64,000 nt of DNA from Taudactylus pleione (taxonomy: Eukaryota; Chordata; Amphibia; Anura; Myobatrachidae), in assembly GCA_031769625.1 (NCBI GenBank), contig JAUIMM010000550.1:124001-188000 (forward strand), in the 5' to 3' direction. The notes under the pieces are model-generated. The model worked only from the letters and a program-made list of their open reading frames with translations, searched no databases and had not been told where the DNA came from. Made by a program: the position numbers and the translations under genes. Below are positions 54,852 through 64,000 of the stretch, one piece after another (the stretch's first letter is position 1; the number at the start of each line of letters is the position of its first letter).

Positions 54852-55149
54852 TTGTCGACATTCAGAATGTTTACACTAATGCACAGGTTCTCAAACTCGG
54901 TCCTCGGGACCCCAAACGGTGCATGTTTTGCAGGTCTCCTGACAGAATCACAAGTGAAATCAGCTCAACCTGTGGATCTTTTAAAATGTGTCAGTGAGAA
55001 ATGAACACACCTGTGCATCTGCTGGGTGACCTGGAAAATGTGTCCTGTGTGGGGTCTTGAGGACCGAGTTTGAGAACCACTGCACTAATGTAATGTCGAC
55101 ATCATGATTGCTGACTGTTGACATGTCAACAATGGGATTTCCCAATTAT
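54852..55149. mobile_element. Left flank of the satellite: GTCGACATTC element split by a hAT MITE
   Basis: GTCGACATTCAGAATG ... TAATGTCGACATCATG ... TTGACATGTCAACAATGG has several GTCGAC/GTTGAC words in opposing orientation. After removal of the hAT MITE and one 8-mer the two parts join. The satellite repeats begin immediately after it, without a visible right arm. Confidence 0.5.
54882..55082. mobile_element. 201-bp hAT MITE with perfect 8-bp TSD CACTAATG
   Basis: The left end CACAGGTTCTCAAACTCGG and the reverse complement of the right end CAGTGGTTCTCAAACTCGG agree for all but two bases, and the agreement continues through GTCCTC. CACTAATG is present at 54,874-54,881 and 55,083-55,090. The terminal GGTTCTCAAAC is typical of hAT elements. 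It has no coding capacity. Confidence 0.9.
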
Positions 55150-58100
55150 TTATAATCTAAACCTAAACAAAACCTTACTGCAGCCTAACCCCAATCTAAC
55201 CCTAACCTAACTGCAGCCTAACCCTATCCCTAATCTAACCGTAAACTAACTGCAGCCTAATCTAACCTAACCCTAATCTAACCCTAACCCTAACTGCAGC
55301 CTAATCTAACCCTATCCCTAATCTTACAGTAACCCTAACCTAACTGCAGCCTAATCTAACCCTATCCCTAATCTTACAGTAACCCTAACCTAACTGCAGC
55401 CTAATCTAACCCTATCCATAATCTTACCCTAACCTACCTGCAGCTTAATCTAACCCTAACCCTAACCTAACTGCAGCCTAATCTAACCCTATCCCTAATC
55501 TTATCATAACCCTAACCTAACTGCAGCCTAATCTAACTCTAACCCTAACCTAACTGCAGCCTAATCTAACCCTATCTCTAATCTTACTCTAACCCTAACC
55601 TAACTGCACCCTAATCTAACCCTATCCCTAATCTTACCCTAACCCTAACCTAACTGCAGCCTAATCTAACTCTAACCCTAACCTAACTGCAGTCTAATCT
55701 AACTCTAACCCTAACCTAACTGCAGCCTAACCCTATCCCTAATCTAACCCTAACCTAACTGCAGCCTAACCTTAATCTAACCCTAAACCTAACCTAACTG
55801 CAGCCTAATCTAACCCTAACCATAATCTAACCCTAACCCTAACTGCAGCCTAATCTAACCCTATCCCTAATCTTACCATAACCCTAACCTAACTGCAGCC
55901 TAATCTAACTCTAACCCTAACCTAACTGCAGCCTAATCTAACCCTATCTCTAATCTTACCCTAACCCTAACCTAACTGCACCCTAATCTAACCCTATCCC
56001 TAATCTTACCCTAACCCTAACCTAACTGCAGCCTAATCTAACTCTAACCCTAACCTTACTGCAGCCTAACCCCAATCTAACCCTAACCTAACTGCAGCCT
56101 AACCCTATCCCTAATCTTACCCTAAACTAACTGCAGCCTAATCTAACCCTATCCCTAATCTAACCCTAACCTAACTGCAGCCTAATCTAACCCTAACCCT
56201 AATATAACCCTAACCCTAACCCTAACTGCAGCCTAATCTAACCCTATCCCTAATCTTACAGTAACCCTAACCTAACTGCAGCCTAATCTAACCCTATCCC
56301 TAATCTTACAGTAACCCTAACCTAACTGCAGCCTAACCCTATCCCTAATCTAACCCTAAACTAACTGCAGCCTAATCTAACCCTATCCCTAATCTAACCC
56401 TAACCTAACTGCAGCCTAATCTAACCCTAACCCTAATCTAACCCTAACCCTAACCCTAACTGCAGCCTTATCTAACCCTATCCCTAATCTTACAGTAACC
56501 CTAACCTAACTGCAGCCTAATCTAACCCTATCCCTAATCTTACAGTAACCCTAACCTAACTGCAGCCTAACCCTATCCCTAATCTAACCGTAAAATAACT
56601 GCAGCCTAATCTAACCCTATCCCTAATCTAACCCTAACCTAACTGCAGCCTAATCTATCCCTAACCCTAATCTAACCTAACCCTAACCCTAACTGCAGCC
56701 TAATCTAACCCTATCCCTAATCATACAGTAACCCTAACCCAACTGCAACCTAATCTAACCCTATCCCTAATCTTACAGTAACCCTAACCTAACTGCTGCC
56801 TAACCCTATCCCTAATCTAACCCTAAACTAACTGCAGCCTAATCTAACCCTATCCCTAATCTAACCCTAACCTAACTGCAGCCTAATCTAACCCTAACCC
56901 TAATCTAACCCTAACCCTAACTGCAGCCTAATCTAACCCTATCCCTAATCTTACAGTAACCCTAACCTAACTGCAGCCTAATCTAACCCAATCCCTAATT
57001 TTACAGTAACCCTAACCTAACTGCAGCCTAATCTAACCCTATCCATAATCTTACCCTAACCTACCTGCAGCTTAATATAAACCTAACCCTGACCTAACTG
57101 CAGCCTAATCTAACCCTATCCCTAATCTTACCCTAACCCTAACCTAACTGCAGCCTAATCTAACTCTAACCCTAACCTAACTGCAGCCTAATCTAACTCT
57201 AACCCTAACCTAACTGCAGCCTAACCCTATCCCTAATCTAACCCTAACCTATCTGCAGCCTAACCATAATCTAACCCTAAACCTAACCTAACTGCAGCCT
57301 AATCTAACCCTAACCCTAATCTAACCCTAACCGTAACCTTAACTGCAGCCTAATCTAACCCTAAACCTAACCTAACTGCAGCCTAATCTAACCCTAACCA
57401 TAATCTAACCCTAACCCTAACTGCAGCCTAATCTAACCCTATCCCTAATCTTACCATAACCCTAACCTAACTGCAGCCTAATCTAACTCTAACCCTAACC
57501 TAACTGCAGCCTAATCTAACCCTATCTCTAATCTTACCCTAACCCTAACCTAACTGCACCCTAATCTAACCCTATCCCTAATCTTACCCTAACCCTAACC
57601 TAACTGCAGCCTAATCTAACTCTAACCCTAACCTTACTGCAGCCTAACCCCAATCTAACCCTAACCTAACTGCAGCCTAACCCTATCCCTAATCTTACCC
57701 TAAACTAACTGCAGCCTAATCTAACCCTATCCCTAATCTAACCCTAACCTAACTGCAGCCTAATCTAACCCTAACCCTAATATAACCCTAACCCTAACCC
57801 TAACTGCAGCCTAATCTAACCCTATCCCTAATCTTACAGTAACCCTAACCTAACTGCAGCCTAATCTAACCCTATCCCTAATCTTACAGTAACCCTAACC
57901 TAACTGCAGCCTAACCCTATCCCTAATCTAACCCTAAACTAACTGCAGCCTAATCTAACCCTATCCCTAATCTAACCCTAACCTAACTGCAGCCTAATCT
58001 AACCCTAACCATAATCTAACCCTAACCCTAACCCTAACTGCAGCCTTATCTAACCCTATCCCTAATCTTACAGTAACCCTAACCTAACTGCAGCCTAATC

Positions 58101-61100
58101 TAACCCTATCCCTAATCTTACAGTAACCCTAACCTAACTGCAGCCTAACCCTATCCCTAATCTAACCGTAAAATAACTGCAGCCTAATCTAACCCTATCC
58201 CTAATCTAACCCTAACCTAACTGCAGCCTAATCTATCCCTAACCCTAATCTAACCTAACCCTAACCCTAACTGCAGCCTAATCTAACCCTATCCCTAATC
58301 ATACAGTAACCCTAACCCAACTGCAACCTAATCTAACCCTATCCCTAATCTTACAGTAACCCTAACCTAACTGCTGCCTAACCCTATCCCTAATCTAACC
58401 CTAAACTAACTGCAGCCTAATCTAACCCTATCCCTAATCTAACCCTAACCTAACTGCAGCCTAATCTAACCCTAACCCTAATCTAACCCTAACCCTAACT
58501 GCAGCCTAATCTAACCCTATCCCTAATCTTACAGTAACCCTAACCTAACTGCAGCCTAATCTAACCCAATCCCTAATTTTACAGTAACCCTAACCCAACT
58601 GCAGCCTAATCTAACCCTATCCATAATCTTACCCTAACCTACCTGCAGCTTAATCTAACCCTAACCCTGACCTAACTGCAGCCTAATCTAACCCTATCCC
58701 TAATCTTATCCTAACCCTAACCTAACTGCAGCCTAATCTAACTCTAACCCTAACCTAACTGCAGCCTAATCTAACTCTAACCCTAACCTAACTGCAGCCT
58801 AACCCTATCCCTAATCTAACCCTAACCTATCTGCAGCCTAACCATAATCTAACCCTAAACCTAACCTAACTGCAGCCTAATCTAACCCTAACCCTAATCT
58901 AACCCTAACCGTAACCTTAACTGCAGCCTAATCTAACCCTATCCCTAATCTTACCATAACCCTAACCTAACTGCAGCCTAATCTAACTCTAACCCTATCC
59001 TAACTGCAGCCTAATCTAACCCTATCTCTAATCTTACCCTAACCCAAACCTAACTGCACCCTTATCTAACCCTATCCCTAATCTTACCCTAACCCTAACC
59101 TAACTGCAGCCTAATCTAACTCTAACCCTAACCTTACTGCAGCCTAACCCCAATCTAACCCTAACCTAACTGCAGCCTAACCCTATCCCTAATCTAACCC
59201 TAAACTAACTGCAGCCTAATCTAACCCTAACCCTAATCTAACCCTAACCCTAACCCTAACTGCAGCCTAATCTAACCCTATCCCTAATCTTCCAGTAACC
59301 CTAACCTAACTGCAGCCTAATCTAACCCTATCCCTCATTTTACAGTAACCCTAACCTAACTGCAGCCTAACCCTATCCCTAATCTAACCCTAAACTAACT
59401 TCAGCCTAATCTAACCCTATCCCTAATCTAACCCTAACCTAACTGCAGCCTAATCTAACCCTAACCCTAATCTAACCCTAACCCTAACCTAACTGCACCC
59501 TAATCTAACCCTATCCCTAATCTTACAGTAACCCTAACCTAATTGCAGCCTAATCTAACCCTATCCCTAATCTTACAGTAACCCTAACCTAACTGCAGCC
59601 TAACCCTATCCCTAATCTAACCCTAAACTAACTGCAGCCTAATCTAACCCAATCCCTAATCTAACCCTAACCTAACTGCAGTATGATCTAACCCTAACCC
59701 TAATCTAACCCTAACCCTAACCTAACTGCACCCTAATCTAACCCTATCCCTAATCTTACAGTAACCCTAACCTAACTGCAGCCTAATCTAACCCTATCCC
59801 TAATCTTACAGTAACCCTAACCTAACTGCAGCCTAATCTAACCCAATCCCTAATCTAACCCTAACCTAACTGCAGTATAATCTAACCCTAACCCTAATCT
59901 AACCCTAACCCTAACCTAACTGCAGCCTAATCTAACCCTATCCCTAATCTTATCATAACCCTAACCTAACTGCAGCCTAGTCTAACTCTAACCCTAACCT
60001 AACTGCAGCCTAATCTAACCCTATCTCTAATCTTACCCTAACCCTAACCTAACTGCACCCTAATCTAACCCTATCCCTAATCTTACCCTAACCCTAACCT
60101 AACTGCAGCCTAATCTAACTCTAACCCTAACCTAACTGCAGCCTAATCTAACTCTCACCCTAACCTAACTGCAGCCTAACCCTATCCCTAATCTAACCCT
60201 AACCTAACTGCAGCCTAACCTTAATCTAACCCTAAACCTAACCTAACTGCAGCCTAATCTAACCCTAACCCTAATCTAACCCTAACCCTAACTGCAGCCT
60301 AATCTAACCCTATCCCTAATCTTAGCATAACCCTAACCTAACTGCAGCCTAATCTAACTCTCACCCTAACCTAACTGCAGCCTAACCCTATCCCTAATCT
60401 AACCCTAACCTAACTGCAGCCTAACCTTAATCTTACCCTAACCCTAACCTAACTGCACCCTAATCTAAACTTATCCCTAATCTTACCCTAACCCTAACCT
60501 AACTGCAGCCTAATCTAACTCTAACCCTAACCTTACTGCAGCCTAACCCCAATCTAACCCTAACCTAACTGCAGCCTAACCCTATCCCTAATCTAACCCT
60601 AAACTAACTGCAGCCTAATCTAACCCTATCCCTAATCTAACCCTAACCTAACTGCAGCCTAATCTAACCCTAACCCTAATCTAACCCTAACCCTAACTGC
60701 AGCCTAATCTAACCCTATCCCTAATCTTACAGTAACCCTAACCTAACTGCAGCCTAATCTAACCCTATCCCTAATCTTACAGTAACCCTAACCTAACTGC
60801 AGCCTAACCCTATCCCTAATCTAACCCTAAACTAACTGCAGCCTAATCTATCCCTATCCCTAATCTAACCCTAACCTAACTGCAGCCTAATCTAACCCTA
60901 ACCCTCATCTAACCCTAACCCTAACCCTTACTGCAGCCTAATCTAACCCTATCCCTAATCTTACAGTAACCCTAACCTAACTGCAGCCTAATCTAACCCT
61001 ATCCCTAATCTTACAGTAACCCTAACCTAACTGCAGCCTAATCTAACCCTATCCATAATCTTACCCTAACCTACCTGCAGCCTAATCTAACCCTAACCCT

Positions 61101-64000
61101 AATCTAACCCTAACCGTAACCTTAACTGCAGCCTAATCTAACCCTATCCCTAATCTTACCATAACCCTAACCTAACTGCAGCCTAATCTAACTCTAACCC
61201 TATCCTAACTGCAGCCTAATCTAACCCTATCTCTAATCTTACCCTAACCCAAACCTAACTGCACCCTAATCTAACCCAATCCCTAATCTTACCCTAACCC
61301 TAACCTAACTGCAGCCTAATCTAACTCTAACCCTAACCTTACTGCAGCCTAACCCCAATCTAACCCTAACCTAACTGCAGCCTAACCCTATCCCTAATCT
61401 TACCCTAAACTAACTGCAGCCTAATCTAACCCTATCCCTAATCTAACCCTAACCTAACTGCAGCCTAATCTAACCCTAACCCTAATATAACCCTAACCCT
61501 AACCCTAACTGCAGCCTAATCTAACCCTATCCCTAATCTTACAGTAACCCTAACCTAACTGCAGCCTAATCTAACCCTATCCCTAATCTTACAGTAACCC
61601 TAACCTAACTGCAGCCTAACCCTATCCCTAATCTAACCCTAAACTAACTGCAGCCTAATCTAACCCTATCCCTAATCTAACCCTAACCTAACTGCAGCCT
61701 AATCTAACCCTAACCCTAATCTAACCCTAACCCTAACCCTAACTGCAGCCTTATCTAACCCTATCCCTAATCTTACAGTAACCCTAACCTAACTGCAGCC
61801 TAATCTAACCCTATCCCTAATCTTACAGTAACCCTAACCTAACTGCAGCCTAACCCTATCCCTAATCTAACCGTAAAATAACTGCAGCCTAATCTAACCC
61901 TATCCCTAATCTAACCCTAACCTAACTGCAGCCTAATCTATCCCTAACCCTAATCTAACCTAACCCTAACCCTAACTGCAGCCTAATCTAACCCTATCCC
62001 TAATCATACAGTTCCCTAACCCAACTGCAACCTAATCTAACCCTATCCCTAATCTTACAGTAACCCTAACCTAACTGCTGCCTAACCCTATCCCTAATCT
62101 AACCCTAAACTAACTGCAGCCTAATCTAACCCTATCCCTAATCTAACCCTAACCTAACTGCAGCCTAATCTAACCCTAACCCTAATCTAACCCTAACCCT
62201 AACTGCAGCCTAATCTAACCCTATCCCTAATCTTACAGTAACCCTAACCTAACTGCAGCCTAATCTAACCCAATCCCTAATTTTACAGTAACCCTAACCT
62301 AACTGCAGCCTAATCTAACCCTATCCATAATCTTACCCTAACCTACCTGCAGCTTAATCTAACCCTAACCCTGACCTAACTGCAGCCTAATCTAACCCTA
62401 TCCCTAATCTTACCCTAACCCTAACCTAACTGCAGCCTAATCTAACTCTAACCCTAACCTAACTGCAGCCTAATCTAACTCTAACCCTAACCTAACTGCA
62501 GCCTAACCCTATCCCTAATCTAACCCTAACCTATCTGCAGCCTAACCATAATCTAACCCTAAACCTAACCTAACTGCAGCCTAATCTAACCCTAACCCTA
62601 ATCTAACCCTAACCGTAACCTTAACTGCAGCCTAATCTAACCCTAAACCTAACCTAACTGCAGCCTAATCTAACCCTAACCATAATCTAACCCTAACCCT
62701 AACTGCAGCCTAATCTAACCCTATCCCTAATCTTACCATAACCCTAACCTAACTGCAGCCTAATCTAACTCTAACCCTAACCTAACTGCAGCCTAATCTA
62801 ACCCTATCTCTAATCTTACCCTAACCCTAACCTAACTGCACCCTAATCTAACCCTATCCCTAATCTTACCCTAACCCTAACCTAACTGCAGCCTAATCTA
62901 ACTCTAACCCTAACCTTACTGCAGCCTAACCCCAATCTAACCCTAACCTAACTGCAGCCTAACCCTATCCCTAATCTTACCCTAAACTAACTGCAGCCTA
63001 ATCTAACCCTATCCCTAATCTAACCCTAACCTAACTGCAGCCTAATCTAACCCTAACCCTAATATAACCCTAACCCTAACCCTAACTGCAGCCTAATCTA
63101 ACCCTATCCCTAATCTTACAGTAACCCTAACCTAACTGCAGCCTAATCTAACCCTATCCCTAATCTTACAGTAACCCTAACCTAACTGCAGCCTAACCCT
63201 ATCCCTAATCTAACCCTAAACTAACTGCAGCCTAATCTAACCCTATCCCTAATCTAACCCTAACCTAACTGCAGCCTAATCTAACCCTAACCATAATCTA
63301 ACCCTAACCCTAACCCTAACTGCAGCCTTATCTAACCCTATCCCTAATCTTACAGTAACCCTAACCTAACTGCAGCCTAATCTAACCCTATCCCTAATCT
63401 TACAGTAACCCTAACCTAACTGCAGCCTAACCCTATCCCTAATCTAACCGTAAAATAACTGCAGCCTAATCTAACCCTATCCCTAATCTAACCCTAACCT
63501 AACTGCAGCCTAATCTATCCCTAACCCTAATCTAACCTAACCCTAACCCTAACTGCAGCCTAATCTAACCCTATCCCTAATCATACAGTAACCCTAACCC
63601 AACTGCAACCTAATCTAACCCTATCCCTAATCTTACAGTAACCCTAACCTAACTGCTGCCTAACCCTATCCCTAATCTAACCCTAAACTAACTGCAGCCT
63701 AATCTAACCCTATCCCTAATCTAACCCTAACCTAACTGCAGCCTAATCTAACCCTAACCCTAATCTAACCCTAACCCTAACTGCAGCCTAATCTAACCCT
63801 ATCCCTAATCTTACAGTAACCCTAACCTAACTGCAGCCTAATCTAACCCAATCCCTAATTTTACAGTAACCCTAACCCAACTACAGCCTAATCTAACCCT
63901 ATCCATAATCTTACCCTAACCTACCTGCAGCTTAATCTAACCCTAACCCTGACCTAACTGCAGCCTAATCTAACCCTATCCCTAATCTTACCCTAACCCT
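55150..64000. repeat. Telomere-like satellite array with higher-order repeats, continues past window
   Basis: The array is composed of CCCTAA-like hexamers (CTAACC, CTATCC, CTAATC, TTACAG, TAACCC variants) punctuated by CTGCAG (PstI sites). Common units between CTGCAG sites are 33, 39, 45 and 50 bp. The longest frequent one contains CTAATCTTACAGTAACCCTA. Distinctive variants recur at fixed distances. TAAAATAACTGCAG is at 56,591, 58,169, 61,874 and 63,451. CCTACCTGCAGCTT is at 57,059, 58,638, 62,342 and 63,920. These give a higher-order period of about 1,578 bp and a larger offset of about 5,283 bp. The + strand is the C-rich strand. No reading frame is meaningful. Confidence 0.95.

Noticed and set aside
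55150..64000. The array taken as a true chromosome-end telomere
   Set aside because: The units are degenerate and punctuated by CTGCAG, and the strand orientation is wrong for a right-hand end.
55150..64000. CRISPR-like array (regular repeats with spacers)
   Set aside because: The 'spacers' are variants of the same hexamer, there are no cas genes, and the DNA is clearly eukaryotic.

Overview
The window is eukaryotic, repeat-dominated DNA, most likely from a large-genome vertebrate and probably an anuran amphibian. The evidence is the mix of mobile elements: a Ngaro/DIRS-type tyrosine-recombinase retrotransposon with an SGNH hydrolase domain, an intron-bearing PIF/Harbinger transposon, a Penelope GIY-YIG remnant, hAT fossils, and many short MITEs of kinds I associate with frogs. 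The species assignment is inference. I see no convincing host protein-coding gene and no rRNA, tRNA or CRISPR. Every protein I can recognise belongs to a mobile element.

Layout. 1-17.4 kb holds scattered relics: a hairpin-rich element cut by the window edge, a Penelope GIY-YIG endonuclease remnant, a broken hAT transposase (3.9-4.65 kb), MITEs with 3-bp target-site duplications (TSDs), a 1.54-kb hAT-like element carrying a G-rich minisatellite (7.4-9.0 kb), a MITE built almost entirely of consecutive hairpins (13.69-14.22 kb), and fold-back elements with internal CCCTAA-like tracts.

17,411-36,913 is a direct tandem duplication of about 10 kb. Copy 1 is 17,411-27,428 and copy 2 is 27,429-36,909/13. 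All three junctions share only GCAT. Copy 2 lacks about 533 bp that are present in copy 1. The duplicated segment contains a hAT-like element with a G-rich minisatellite, most of a Ngaro retrotransposon (gag, RT-RNase H, tyrosine recombinase) and the 5' part of a Harbinger transposon. A solo LTR with a 5-bp TSD (TACAC) sits inside that Harbinger part. The nesting order is therefore LTR in Harbinger, Harbinger in Ngaro, then tandem duplication.

35,127-43,021 is the full-length Harbinger, flanked by TTT. It carries three genes: a Myb/SANT accessory protein (three exons, +), a DDE transposase (two exons, -, D153/D203/E265 intact) and a third protein with a helical repeat region (+). It also has a 48-bp tandem repeat. 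The Ngaro resumes on its far side with the interrupted SGNH hydrolase (43.06-43.62 kb) and a polyadenylation signal. Several nearby MITEs (13.69, 18.05, 52.39 kb) share ends and subterminal sequence with this Harbinger, so it is their likely source.

44-55 kb is non-coding and full of relics: a second possible solo LTR, MITEs, and fold-back elements with internal telomere-like tracts. From about 55.15 kb to the window end (at least 8.85 kb) lies a satellite made of degenerate CCCTAA-like hexamers punctuated by CTGCAG. Units are 33-50 bp and are organised into higher-order repeats of about 1,578 bp, nested in a repeat offset of about 5,283 bp. Its left flank is a relic element split by a 201-bp hAT MITE with a perfect 8-bp TSD.
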